Assembly: GCF_037975245.1 (NCBI RefSeq)
Contig: NC_092580.1
Span: forward strand, 31,426,001 to 31,490,000
Direction of reading: 5' to 3'
DNA length: 64,000 bases
Source of the DNA: Apostichopus japonicus
Taxonomy: Eukaryota > Echinodermata > Holothuroidea > Aspidochirotida > Stichopodidae
In this document: piece by piece, positions 1-13,800 of the stretch
Layout of the letters: each line of letters opens with the position of its first letter
Numbering within the stretch: position 1 is the stretch's first letter
Translations under genes and position numbers: made by a program
Notes under the pieces: generated by a model
Database searches by the model: none
The model's input: the letters and a program-made list of their open reading frames with translations, nothing else
Told to the model about the DNA's origin: nothing

Positions 1-2519
1 GTTTTATGAGAGATTTATTGTCTTCTGTCAGTAAAAGATTAGCAATTACAAAATTGTTACAAGTTTCTTTCAATTTGTTGTTGCAAATTTCTTTCAATTT
101 ATTAATTTTTTTCACCCCTTCTTGTGACAGGTAGAGTGGTGTAGTGTACAGTAACATCCTGAATATGAGAGATAGGTTGTGTCATTTCTTTGATCAACTT
201 TTAGAGTGTATGTTAGAGGTTTACAACTATGTACCAGCATCATTATACCTGACCTTTACCAACCGCATTTTACTGAAAAAGAGAAATAAAAATCAACTGC
301 ACCAGACCTGTAGTGTGCCTGTGCTTGTACTCATACACGTATTCTAGCATAGTAGACTGTACGCAATACAAATTGATAGGCTAGCTATTTCGGAAGCCTA
401 ACTCCAAGAAGCTCCACTGAAATATATGATTAAAACGTTCTCGTTCTGTTGAATATCAAGATGATTTATTCACTCTGCGTTATAATTTAAAGTTCAGTTA
501 GAAGGCTGTAAAATTACTTCAAGATACTGATTGGAGACAAATATGTATTATTTGCATAATACACTGTTCATGAGTACTGGATGATTCCGTATCCAGAACT
601 AAGTTCCCTAAAGTTATAAAAAAATGCTCAGAGGTCGCAAAGCTTGGGGTCACACGTGATGGGGCATCTTGATCCATGATTGGTTCAATATTACCTACTT
701 CGGAACATCATTAATATTCATCAAATCTATCACTGAATGAACCAATCATGAGTGAGAAAGAAAACAACACATGGTCCTAATGTTTTATGATGTTATTCCT
801 TGTCTGAAAACATGGGGCTCCTAAACTAGACGTCTGCAAATGGACCAAACAATATCTTACATATTTCTTTATTGGGGAACCCTGGGAATTAACAAGGGGT
901 AACTTGAAGGCCAAAGTGCAAAGGGTTTAAAGACCTTGCAGGAGTTTGATAGGAACTTAAAGGAGGTGAAATATCACTTCATGACAGTAAGTCACTAAAA
1001 GTCATAAAAAATGACCCAAAGACATTTGTATATCTTTACTGGCAGATCTCCGTTACAAGTGTTAACTATTAAACGATCCAAACATTTGTTTTGAAAAGAT
1101 AATCGGAATAAAATATTTGACCGATAATTGTGTGAAGCAGCTGTAACTGATCATTGAATGAGAAAGTACTGATTTTGTGTATAAAATACCCTTTTTTTCT
1201 CCCAGAACACCCCCCCCCTTTTTTTTTATCCTCAAGATAAAGAGGGAAAGAAGCTTTGCTGCAAATTATAAAGCACTTGACATCAGCTCAGACTCGATGA
1301 TAAAGGAGAAAGTTTGTTTTGACAAGAAATAAAATTTCATGGAGAGATTTTGGATTTACATGTTCTGCTTGATAACGTTGCTAATTGTCTTGCTTTAACA
1401 AACCTTGATACTAGCAATTACCTAGCTGTGTGGATATACGTTTCTGGTCATATAGTATAATATGTATCCAAAGTGTCTCACGGGTCGTTTTTAGTTACAA
1501 GTCAAAAGAAATAACTAATTTGTCTGTTGTGGAGCTTGGAGAAGGATAAAATTGCCTTTGCCGTAAATTACAAATGCCTGATAAATATCACCATAGCTCC
1601 TGGGGAAGCGTAAATCCTTATGCATCATTTATTTAAGTCGTTGTTACTACTCAGCTGGCAAAGAGGTTGAAAGTTGTGTCCCTCAGTTGGATGTGATTAT
1701 TTGACATGTTTTTGTTTGTTTTGAGGGGGAAGGGATGAATGATGGTGCCTTATATTCAGTTTTGGATGATTTCATTAATGCAAGAGCAGCTTGTTTGTTT
1801 GTCTTCTCCCTAACATCAGAATTGTCTAGACAATTTTAAATTTGTGAACAGAAAAACAAAATTAGATATTCTCTTGTTACTTGTGTTGTAAAATAATTCT
1901 CATGTAGGAGCAGAGGACACCAGCAGTGTGTGTTGTCCCTGGTCATAACTTCTCATCCAACCAATCAAATAGTTTCTCTATGTATATAGCTGTAACTTGT
2001 GTAAATCATGGGGTCAGGAAGCGGTCAGATATTATAAAACCTCTGTGCTGTTGGGAAAATGAACTTTTTTGATTTAATATTTGGTGGGCTCTCCTACTCT
2101 ATTTATAAACTCATAGTGAGGGAGATGCAATCTTTAATTTGATCCAACCCCGAGGCACTACAGCCTACAGGGAAGCTTGTCAGCTGTAAGTTGGTGTTTG
2201 AGGACGTGATAGGGTCAACTAGAGGGGACCTTATGTAAGGGTTCAAGTTTTGACTGAAACACAAATTGACTTGGGTGACATAATCTGGCATTGAAGTTAG
2301 GGAGTTATCTGCCCTCCACATGGAAGGAAATTGACATCGGCTACTCCACCACAATGATGTTAATATAAAGTGATTTTGTTCAATGTCTTGTAATCTTGTT
2401 TAATGGTATTTAAAGTCAGTCACCAACTGACTGACTGCCTTCTTGTCAACCTCTATCCCACACTGACTTAACCTCAGGAGCTATGAAATTTACTTTGCCC
2501 CTCGCTTACCTCGCTGATG

Positions 2520-2633
2520 TTGTGATGAGACAGGTAAAAGCTTGTCACTCATAAATATCCAAACATCCCGCTCCCTGAGGTTGTGATGAGACAGGTAAAA
2601 GCTTGTCACTCAACAATATCCAAACATCCCGCT
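2520..2633 (+). repeat. tandem duplication, period 61 bases
   Basis: TTGTGATGAGACAGGTAAAA with the following AAATATCCAAACATCCCGCT occurs at 2520-2572 and 2581-2633, with two or three differences. Confidence 0.92.
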
Positions 2634-2943
2634 AAGTTTTGGAATTATGTTATGTAGGAAAAGGTAATACCTCCAAACCACCAATATCTGAGAATAATCA
2701 TGAAAGTGTATACTGTATAGTATATTATAAATGTCCGAAAGCCTTGTGAACATTTTTTCACAATATTGTTGGCATGTCTGTGTAATTGCAACTGGTACAC
2801 TGTGTACAGTTTCTTAAACCACAATCGCTGACAGTCCGTCATTGGAGGAGTACTTAACAAAGAATGCAACCAATATTTAGTAATATTATATCAGCCAAAG
2901 AAGTGCACCGCCATATATACAGTATGTATGTAAAATACACAAC

Positions 2944-3320
2944 TCACCTCCTCTTTCCATCCCCATACCCTGATTTTTCACTCCCCTTTCACTCTCCTCT
3001 TTTTTTTCTACTCCTCTTTCTCCTCCCCTTTCCACCCCCTTACCCTACATTTCACTCTCCTCTTTCCACTCCCCTTTCCTCCCTCTTTCCACTGCCCTTA
3101 CCCTGCCTTTTCACTCCCCTTTTCACTCCCCATTCCCCTCTTTCCACCTTACCCTGCCTTTCCACTATCCCTACCCTGCCCTTTCCACTCCCATTTCCCC
3201 TCTTTCCACTCCCTTTACCTTGCCTTTTCACTCCTCTTGCCATTCTCCTCTTGCCATTCCCCTCCCCTTTCCCCTCCCCTTTCCATCCCCTTCCAATCCC
3301 CTTTCTCAGGACTTCATTTC
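2944..3320 (+). repeat. polypyrimidine minisatellite (CCCCTTTCCACT-type)
   Basis: About 380 bases almost purely of C and T, built from variants of CACTCCCCTTTC. It produces long spurious frames on both strands rich in Pro, Leu, Phe or Gly, Lys, Arg. Not coding. Confidence 0.9.
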
Positions 3321-5284
3321 CCTCTTTACCATAGTTCCAAAGTATACAGTAGGTTGTATATCATGATTTAATCTCTTCCCTGTCCATGGTTTATCTGTAT
3401 CAAAAAGGGTCATTAAGAGATATTACTTGGGCAAGTTCGAAGACTGGGTGCTGTAATGCCATCCCATATATATGTTCTCTGGGATTGTATTTTACAATTA
3501 ATGTTGAGTTAAGCATATGTTCCTCCCACACATGCCTCCCCTTCCCTCCCCATTTTTGTGTGTGTATCTCTGGAAACTAATTGCTTTGAGGGGGAGGTGG
3601 GGAGGGGAGGGTCTTATGTCTCTCTCAATCAATCATCAGTGTAAAGTACTATATATTATTTTATATAATTTTATTTCCTCTCTTGAGTGATGCCCTGGAA
3701 GCCCTTTAATCTCTCTGCACCTGTCAACAATTCTACAATTTATAAGTTTTCTGAATTTCCGATTGTTAGAAACAAAAGTTTAATTGTGCTTCACTCATCA
3801 TTATTCCTCAGGTGACCTCAACCCACTTTTCATAAGAGGGAGAAGGAGGGGGGGGGACATGTTGAACAAGACATGCACTCCTACTCAGCTTCAGTTTTGT
3901 AATATTAAGAAAATCTGACATGATAGGGTGGGGGGGGGGGGGGGAGAGAGGGTTGGTTCAAATAAAGTTCACAAACTTGTTGATGGATTGTCCTGTGGTG
4001 TGTCCAGGGCACTAAACTGGGATATATGCCACTCGACAAGCTTGCATTCCTTTTCTGATTCAAAAATAATTTGTTCAAACCACCTGGGATATCTCCTGCC
4101 CCTCGAAAGTAGGCCAATCCAGAGGAACAGAAACCAAACAGAAAAGAAAATTCCTCATTTAGAAGTGGGTCAAAATTTCCAAGCCTGATAATAATAAATG
4201 CTGTTTAACAAAAAAAAAGGAGGGGGGGTGGAAAGAATTCCTTGAGGGTTTTGAAAAGAAGGATGCAAGCCCTCTGTTAAATTGTTGGAGCTTTTTTCGT
4301 GACAAAATCTGATACTGGTTATGTGCGAAGAAATAACTGGGGCAAGCCTAAAATCCTGCTGCAACAGGCAAATACTTAAACAGTACTTTCGAAGTTAATC
4401 CAGTATGAGTTAAAAATAAAGTACCACGGATGTGTGTTGAAAACAGGATTGTGACTTGTTTTGTGCAAAACCAAAATAGACTCTGCAGTTGTTGAACACG
4501 CCTCTATCATTTAATTATTCAAAGTTAAATTCAATTCACCGTTACCGAAGAAGTGTTTGCTTTCGGTTTCAAATAGTTGTTTGCTAGGTTATTATTGTCA
4601 CACATTCACAATCATGTTCCTTTTAAATTAAGGTTATTATTTCAAGTACCCATTTTGGCTTTGTGCATTGATTTTGATAATCTTTGATCTTGTTTGATAC
4701 TAAACTAAGAAGTTCCTTTAGCAAATGTGTTTCTGTACCTTTCAGTTCAAACAATGGAAGAGGAATAAAAATAATTTTGTTGTTGTTGAGAATTTCTGTC
4801 TAGTTTTGGGGATGGCGTTAAGACTATTTAACATGGTAACAAATCTGATATCATCATACAGTACTAGCTATGTATTATGATTCGTTTTGGTAATCAACAT
4901 CTGGCTGCCCAAATAATTTTTCACATTAATTAGTATTTATCCTAAGTGAATTTCAAATTGGAAATTCTTAAAAATCTCAACTTCTACTTTTTTAATTTGA
5001 AATGTAACTTGATATAAAAAAAATTAAAATCAATCAAGGTTATAATGACCTAAAGAAAGACAGAAGAAAAAAAGGCATCATAATATCAACTCAAAGAAGT
5101 TGCCTTTATTTGAAATTTTGTCTTGAACCGAGCTTTATCGGTTTATCCCTTTTCCTGTGATACTTAAGAATCCAGATTTCCTGCTCAAAATGTCAGCTAA
5201 TTTCATTTGCAAAAAATGATCACATCCTCTACACTAATTGATAAATCCTCTGATACATTTTGTAAGAATATGTTTTGTAAAAGC

Positions 5285-5365
5285 AATTAATAATAATAAT
5301 AATAAATGAGCCTTATATAGCGCCAAATCAGTAAACAAAAGTTACTGCTCAAAGCGCTTTACAAA
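5285..5365 (+). repeat. dispersed repeat with TTATATAGCGC and AAAGCGCTTTA blocks, copy 1
   Basis: An AAT run is followed by CCTTATATAGCGCCAAAT and then CTCAAAGCGCTTTACAAAG about 30 bases on. The second copy is inside the duplication at 49560-49640. This pattern is, to my knowledge, common in invertebrate genomes; I do not assign it a family. Confidence 0.6.
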
Positions 5366-6589
5366 GAAAGTAAATTAATTTACAAAAGAACAAGTGAAAA
5401 AATGGGTCTTAAGTAGACTTTCTTATTTCCACCATGTATATTCTTCCCATTGTTTGACATGCTACCATTGTGAGCAAAGATGTAACATCAAACAAATTCA
5501 GACCAGAAAAATTAAAATCAGTCTGATTTCGATGTGAAAAATACTTTAAAAAAATCTTTGGTGCGGGTACCTTTGAAATATCTCTTTCAGTATTTTCTTT
5601 AAATAAAACCAAAGTTTACCTGTTGTTATAACATAGATCAGATGGATGGAATAACTTTGAATTTGTATTACACGTGTTCTGTACTCACGTTTTGATTACA
5701 TACAGTAATTCATGTGCTCGTGGATCGCTTGGCTTCAGAAATCCCATTTCAATGAAGCCTACTGCACATTGTGTGGACATATTGACCTGACCAGAATTCC
5801 ATTACCATTTCTGCCTCTGGCAGAATCTTTATATTTTGGTATAGCGTTCAGATCCCTCAGCTTTGGCGTTTGAAGCAAACAAAAGTTGGAGATGAGGCGA
5901 GACGTTCTAGTCGCACATGTTTCATACAGACGTACAGTACTATTTAATTGTAAGAATCTCTCCAATATACATAATCTTATAAGCAGAAGAAATTATTCTA
6001 TATATGCCTGCAACAATAAGACTCAACTTAACAACTGACAGTTTCTGATTTTCTGAAAAAGATGCTTTGCACCGTACTACAAAAGAAGATAACATGTTTA
6101 TCAAATGAATTGTGAAGAAACTCAAGATATTGAGAAATTTCCTTGTAGTGATGGAGCTTTTAGTTGATTACGGTTGTTCGCATACGTTAATGAAACAGAT
6201 GCAAACAGGACGAGCAACACCCCACCCCCCCCAACCTGGCACAATGAAAAAGTTTATTTTTGGTCCTGGCTTGTAATGTGTATATAAGATGTCATCATTT
6301 TTACAAAGAAACCATATTTTAAGACAACATTGAACTTCAGAACACGTTCACCAACTGGTGATGTTGATGCATAATTTGGAAAAGATACATGATATTGATA
6401 TGCATTGATTGTTATATTCAGTTTGGTTAAAGGTTCATATAATAGGTCAAAGGTGACCACTGTCAGTCACTCCTAAAAGAAAGGAAAAGAGTTAAAACAA
6501 TTTGAACTGTCAAGAGGTGTAGAATTTGTTTATCACTCAAAGTGACTAATCAAGTCCAGGTGTGTAGTACGGGTTATCCAAACCCTGTT

Positions 6590-6865
6590 ACCTATGGCTA
6601 ATTCTGAGGTCCGTGCTGCATACATGTGCATGGGACCCTGGGAGGTAGGCGCAACCATGCAGCTCATTTAAGGAATGCTTAATTAAACATTTCATCCCAG
6701 GCGGTATGTGAAACTTTTTCTCCTGTCGAAGGAGACCGCGACAGCAGACAACGACCTCCTGCCTGATGATAAGTTTACACCTGGAGGGCTCTGATGCGTG
6801 CCTTCAGCAGGTCATCCAGAGTCAAGGGGGTGACACCGATACCCCTGACCCGGGAGGGAGGTCCA
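6590..6865 (+). other. GC-rich island of unknown origin
   Basis: A roughly 270-base block is clearly richer in G+C than its flanks (GGAGACCGCGACAGCAGACA, GACCCGGGAGGGAGG). On the minus strand one frame reads GIGVTPLTLDDLLKARIRAL and then a stop. I do not recognise it; it may be a decayed mobile-element fragment. No splice sites frame it convincingly. Confidence 0.3.
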
Positions 6866-7810
6866 GATTAATCTCTCTGTTCCTGTATTTTAATTGAAGG
6901 AAGATATCTTAGGTCCTTTTTAAATGGGGCATATCTATAGACAACATCCACGGTGTAAAGCCTCGTGAATGGCATTTCGTTCCTCAGTACTAAGCAGAAT
7001 TTTACACACCAGTCCATTTGACTCTGCAGGCAGCATAAAGAATGCATGCAAACAAAGAGAGACATGTGTTACAACCAAATTTTGTAATCTTGATCTGGAA
7101 GCAGCCAATACTACCTCTTCTGACTTTCAATGCCAAGTTTCTCAGCCTTGAAAGGAAGAAGGATTTTTAAGCCTTTGTTTAAAAAGCTGAGAAGAGAGTG
7201 AAGGAACCTGACCACATCCTCCCTCTTCCTGACCAGTTTCTTTAGAAAACCCAATTTCATTGGTTGGTTTTTATAGTATAAACAGGATTTAAAGGCTCTT
7301 TCATGCAACAATGGTTGTTAGTAGACAAAGACCTATACCATTGCCTTCTTTGGCTTGTATCACTGAACCATGTAACAGTCTGGAGAATAATCCTGAGGTA
7401 AGAAGATTTCAACTGTCAAACACAACAAGTTAGATCACTCCTGATCCAAAAGTTCAGACACCTTATTATTCTTCAGTTGAGAGACAAAATGATGGGTTGT
7501 AGGCTGTAACCTACTGTACAGTATATATGTTGTTTGATAGGATAGTCTGCCATGGGATAGTCTGCACACATGCAACAGTGAACACACTGCTGCTGAAGCA
7601 AGGAGGGTTTCATGTGTTTAAGGTACTTTCTGAATATTTCTTTTTGAGAGTTGGAAAAATGTTATAACAATTGAAGGAATTTCTTTCATCTTTGCATTCG
7701 CCAGTCAAATTTGATCTTAGATTTCAATTCCTTTGTCTTCCCCTGTGCAGTTGATAGTTTGGATATTATTCTTTCCTTTTTTCTTTCTTTGGGCGTCTTT
7801 CATATTCCAG

Positions 7811-10800
7811 GGCTACAACAGCAGAAGAAACCGATCCTCCCTGGCTCGGGTTTCCTCCATCGCTAATCTTATATCACCGGTGTCGTCTGTCAAGAAAGTC
7901 GGTCAAGCACTTCAGGTAAGAAGCAGTCACCATTGTTTTATCTGGCTGTAGAGTAGCTATACCCATAATAGTAGTCATTCTCCACTGTACTCCGGTCGTC
8001 GGCCCTTCGTCGCTTGTCCTTCACTTCACAGCAAGTGAACATTGGTCTGCAACATACAGTATGGCTTCTCTTCTTCCAGTTCTGTTCTCTGTCGAAAAAG
8101 TGATTGAAATATTTCAGTGAGAATTGTCAACTTAGGCAAAGCAAACTGAAGTAAGCAGCAATGTAGCAATGTAGTAGTGGTATACACCCAGTGGCACTCA
8201 TTTGTACTAGCACATAGAGAATAGACTGACACATTTTTGTTAAATTTACTACTTGCTATAAGTTGAAATGATGCCATATATTTCTATATCTGCACAGTTT
8301 GAGGCATCAATTTGAATTTATGAATAAGTCATTCCATCTAGAGTCTAAGACCATGTCAAACATGTACATTGACTGGCAATACAGTCTATTACAATAGCGA
8401 ACCCTACTCACACTCTCTGGACCGAAACTGCCCACCACAGCCATGATTTAAAAGTGTTCAGGGGTAAAAATAAAGACCAAAAAACTCAAACCTACAGATC
8501 TGGAACAGAGACATGATTTCAAATTAGTTTAAAAATGTTAAAGGAATGATAACAATGTCATTCACATCAGTTTGACACTGATGTCAGTGAACTGTTTGTG
8601 GGATATCTCAGCGGCCTATTGAACCCAGTCGGTCTCCGTGTGGCTCCCACCTCAGCCATTGGCTCCAGCTGGTCTGACTCGGCGTACCATCCATGCACAC
8701 ATTTCACACAATGCGAAGAACACACATTCGGGTAACCATGTCAACGTGTCTGGTCATTCAACCAGTTTAACACAGTTTAACACAGTCAAGCAGGAAGTTA
8801 TCAATGTCCAATTGCATCCTCGGTACAAGAACGATTTGTTTGAACAATTTTTCTATTTCATGCCGACACCCAAAGAGGGTTCATTGACAAGGAAGTTTTG
8901 TAGCCTTTGTAGCCTACTGCATCTTGTTCTGATTTCTTAGTGGGTGTAACATAAACTAACATTCATTTCATCTTCATTAATATTAAAAGTGCAATAGGTG
9001 TTTAGTTTCGCCCCATATTTTTTTTTTTTAAAACTTAAAAATTCCCAAGGAGGGAAAGTTTACTGGGTCGCGCATCCAAACTTGGATCGAAGCTGCTTTT
9101 GTTGTGTAGTTTCCATAATTAATATAGTAAAAATAATTAAATAACTGCAACTGTCTCATGCAACCAATGTTTAGCTTGCTTAAAAATGATGAACATTGAT
9201 GATTGTTAGTAAAACTGCAAATAGTATTTGAACACGGGGAATGTAAACTTTTTCTGGTGTTTTCAACTTTGAAAAGGAAAGTACTAAACTGTGTCCTCTA
9301 CTTCTGAGTAAATACTACTATTTATTAGAATTCTTAAAATGCAGACTTTAAAACACAGCAGTTGCTTTACCACCAGCTCAGTTTTGAACTTGATTTAGTT
9401 GCATTTTCGTTGAAAGTAGCACTGGAGGGGAGGGGAGGGGGGAATGGAATACATTTGAAAATGTCTAAAAAGACTAATCTGATTGATGTGGTGATACATG
9501 AACATGTGTATTAGTACTTTGTTTCACAATTAACCTTTGAGTGGCCTTCATGACATCTCCTTAGTGCAAGGTGTGTATACTGTATCGTTAAGTGTTAATT
9601 ACACACTGTGACCTTAGTTGAAGCTGTTGAGGTTACTGTATGGAGACATACTACAGTATACAGTACATGTATGTATATGCATGCTTTTCACATTGTCCTT
9701 CATGGATCACACATCCAATAGACAACAGTTAGAAAATGTTCTCCAGTCTCTTGCACTTTCAGGAAAGTCAAATATTTCTTAGTAATAATATTAAGTTCCC
9801 TTGTCCTTCTTGGACCATTGTTTGGGTCTTAATCTCCCGACAATTGTGAAGGAATCTTACAGAACACTGTTTATAGGCAGGGGTGAAGAAGAGTTTATAC
9901 CTGTCAAAGACCTGTCCAGAAGGCAAATATATGATGGAGACGTGACTATCAGGGTTTTTTCGTGGAGAGAGAATTGTCCCTAGTTTGTACAACTTGTTGT
10001 TTGCTCCTGGGTTTCAGTAAGAAGAAATAAACACTGCCTGATATACACTGTATATTCTTCCTGGAATCAATCTCACCTATGACATCAACTCTGACCTCTC
10101 AAAACTTTTTCCAATTTACTTTCCCTCTAAAGAGGAAAACCCCAAGGGTTATTCTAAGACTTTTGATTTATTTTAATACCAGCAGATCTGCAATCTGAGA
10201 TACAGTTATCAGCCATGCACACATGTACACAGATGCCAGCAAATATAACCAGCTTTTATTTAAGTAGAAGAAATGTTATGAGGATGTGACTTCCTACAGT
10301 AGTAGTAGTAGTGCTATTGGTGTATTTCCATCTGTTCATGTTGCTATAGTTACAAGAAAGTAGGATTCACATGGCTGATTTTCATGCCTACACAGCTCGG
10401 GCCTCTCTCCGTCAATGCTAGTACTAATGAATGTTTCTACCGCTGGAAAATTTTCTCGATTCGATCAACGGAGTATTTTTTTTTACCGTCGTGGATGGCG
10501 TATGACTGCAAACCTAATCCATGTGTGAGGAATATGGTTCAGTTTTAGTTCATGATTCACATGTGCTGGTCGGCGTAGTCATGCTCAGTCCAACCGAATT
10601 AATTATCCGTCTGCTTCTGCCTTTATAAGGAACAATTTCAGGGAAATTTGGTCAGATCTGATCTTTGAAACGTTCGCGAGTGTTTTGTGTCGTTCAGCCA
10701 GTATCTTGTTTGGGCTCGTGCGTGCTGGTCACGGATATATTGAGTCCGCTCGGGGTACGCAAGAATTTTCTTTTTGCTGGAAATAATCAAGAGGTTATCT

Positions 10801-13800
10801 GGATATTTATATATATATATTTTAGAATGAAATTGAAGCTACAAAGTTTTATATTGGAGGAGGTTGCCAGTATGGTAAGTTGTGTTTTCCAGTTTCTTTC
10901 ATTCTTCTTGCTTTTGTGTAAGTTACTTTATTCTGTTTTTGTATGTTTAATAGCAACTTGTTAATAGTAGAGAAGATGATGTTTTGAATTCATTAGCATT
11001 TTCTCGAGTCTATGGTAATAAAACAATAGTGGTAATTTTCGTAGACCTTTTCAGGGAAACTTTTAATCAGCTCTGCAGTGTGGTCGTTTGCTGTTAAGGA
11101 ATCTGCCAATTTGTACAGCTTCAAATTTCATTGTCAGATGCAAAGCAAATTTCATTCCCCTCCTCATTTGTTAGCATGTTTGTAAGTTAAAACTGCTTGA
11201 GTAGTTCAATGAATGTCCAGAGGAAAGAACTGACCAACAGGTGGTATTTACTTGACCACATCCTGTCAACACCAGGTCTATCACATTCTATGTCAAGGTT
11301 TACTGTGAGCAAATAAACAAAACAAAAGGAAATTTACTGCAATGAAATAACAGTCAGGGTCAAGTTTTTCACACTCAGACAAACTACTACAGCAAAGTCG
11401 CTCAGAAGTATGGCTTGTTTCTGTCTGTAAAGGCAAATTGTTTTTGGTGGGAGGGGAGGAGGGAGTAGAGTTTTAGTTGATTGTAGGGTATTTGGAAGAA
11501 GAAAGTTGGATGCCAGGATACATTCTGAAGATCTTTATTTGGTCACAGTAGTTACAATGTTGCACTCTATAATGTGTTTTCGTTGCTTTTCACAAAATTC
11601 CGATATTTGTAAAAACAATTTTGTTAAATTCAGATATAACTGAAAGAATACATGTAAACAAAAGTTTGGATTTGTCTTGAAAGTTTGGATTTGTCTAGGA
11701 AGTAGTATTTCAATTTTGAATGTTTAGTTGCTATATAACTGATCCTGAAATTGGCTTCAATGTTTGTACCTAACAGTTTGAAATGAAAACAGTTTCGGTA
11801 TATTAGGAGCTACAGTACTACTAAAGAATGTATACCGTTAATATTCTCTGAAGTGTGTCCATTGTGAAGCTTTCCCTAATACTGTCTTACCATTATTATG
11901 ACATCCGCTCTCGAATAGGATCGTTGTTCTCTCTCCATGAATTTGTCAATTTTTTTTGTGGCTGGTTTCTCTTTTCACTGTGAACTAAACTTTGAGGTAT
12001 TTTTCTGTTTGTTAATTAATTGTCTATGACAACCCACGTTACTAGCGACATCCTTTTACCCTGTTGTCATAACGGGAATAACAACATTCTTGGAATACTC
12101 TGGTAAAATATCGAAATGTCTACCTGTTCAGGTTTCAAACTAACTTTAAGGGGTTTTTTTTATTCTGTTTTGTTAATTAATTGTCTATGACAACCCACGT
12201 TACTAGCGACATCCTTTTACCCTTTTGTCGTAACGGGAACAACGACATTCTTTGAATACTCTGGTAAAATATCGAAATGTCTACCTGTTCAGGTTTCAAA
12301 CTGTTTATCAAAACCACCTAGATACCACCCACCCCATAGATGTAAACAAACACCTGCGCATAAATATAAAGTGATCATGTTTACAGTAGTCTTATTTGTT
12401 TTGTTTTTGTTGTTGTTACAGAGTGTAGGCAAATGCCACCTATTTAAAAGCACGGTCACAGTTTAACTGATCTGTATTTAAATGAAATTGACTGACACCT
12501 ATATAAGCAATTATCAGCTGATTCACCATCTCACAGTTAAAATTTACCCCCAAAATATGCAAAGAACACTGTCAACAGATAAAACCTCTGATTAAGGCTC
12601 GACTTCTAGACCAAAAGAAGTCTGTGAATTTTTTTTTAGTCCTGTGGATTTGTTTTCCCGCTCATCTGGCAAACGGGAGTAGGTGCCAGTAGAGTTTACA
12701 CTCTAGCTATAAAAATTACCCAGAATTGCCCAGAATGTTTGCATATTAAAAGTATAAAACCCGTGCAGACATCACAGATTCTCACCACAAGTTCATAAGA
12801 TTCCTGGAGGTGTGACTCAGAAATCAAATACCCTGGGGCCAAAGTCTGGTCAGCACCATACACTGGGTATTTAAAACAGGATTACTTGCGCTCCACTCCG
12901 GCTAAATCACTTTTGAAGTTAGTGTCAGTCAGTGAGGTGGTTTACAGAACTAGATGTGCAGGTCAGAGAATTGTTGGTAGAAATACTTAAACTTCTCTCT
13001 TTTTGTGTGTGTGCATGTGTGTGTGGGATGAAATCATTTTTCATGATTTCTGGATCAATTGGAACAAAATCTGTCATAAACAGTGCAAAAAGTATCCCCT
13101 TGTATCGGATAGGGTTAGTATCAACTTATCAACGTATCTTTAGACTTTTGTGGAAGGATTTTATATTTCATTCCTCATTTTGGAATACAAAACATGAATA
13201 TTAATTCAAACAGATTAGTTAAATCTTTAGGGAAGATTGCATGAAGAAGTCGTCCGCTCGGATTTTTTATTTCTCACAACTATCGGTGGTTAAAAGAAAA
13301 AAAGGGAAGTGTAGGAACGTCATTGGAACAAAACAGAAAGCAGTTGAACGTCCTTCCTAAAGACATTCTGTGAGGCTTGTGGTTTCCTAGTAGCCGGCCT
13401 GGTTCCTGTTTTGACATTGTATCCATTTTTGTGCTAGAATCAAAACGCTTCATCGAGCGACGATTCAGTCTGAGTCTAGCATTCCGTGGAGTAAGGTTAT
13501 TCTTGCCAATTCTTGTCAGATACAGTTGTGTTTCTTGTGTACGGAAGGCCCTAGGACCCGGTGTCGTTCCATGTGGCTCTAGTTTTTCTTGGGACTTTTT
13601 ATTTGGCCTTGAATCAGGAAAAAGAAATCTGACTTTGTGAATTTTTCACATTTCATATCGGATTCTTATATTTTAAATATTGTTATGGCTCCGTCAGTTA
13701 TTTCAGCTCTTGTTGAGGTGAGTTTAACCTGTGTTATTCGGTTAAACATTTTGCTTAATTTTCATTATCTTCACACGGTCCCAGTCGTTATCGCAGATAG

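Larger units (their letters stand above)
1..7810. other. region without recognised gene, upstream of ARHGEF3 exons
   Basis: Apart from the repeats listed at 2520, 2944, 5285 and 6590 and a G15 run at 3930-3944, I see no coding similarity on either strand. It may be intron or upstream sequence of the ARHGEF3 gene, since its true first exon is not located. Confidence 0.5.

Noticed and set aside
2864-3334. 156-codon open frame rich in Pro, Leu and Phe, with a Gly/Lys/Arg-rich frame opposite
   Set aside because: Entirely explained by a C/T simple repeat; no domain and no codon structure.
7733-7810. Upstream extension of the first ARHGEF3 exon (hydrophobic stretch)
   Set aside because: The apparent start is not an ATG and the stretch is a polypyrimidine tract ending in a proper acceptor, TATTCCAG.
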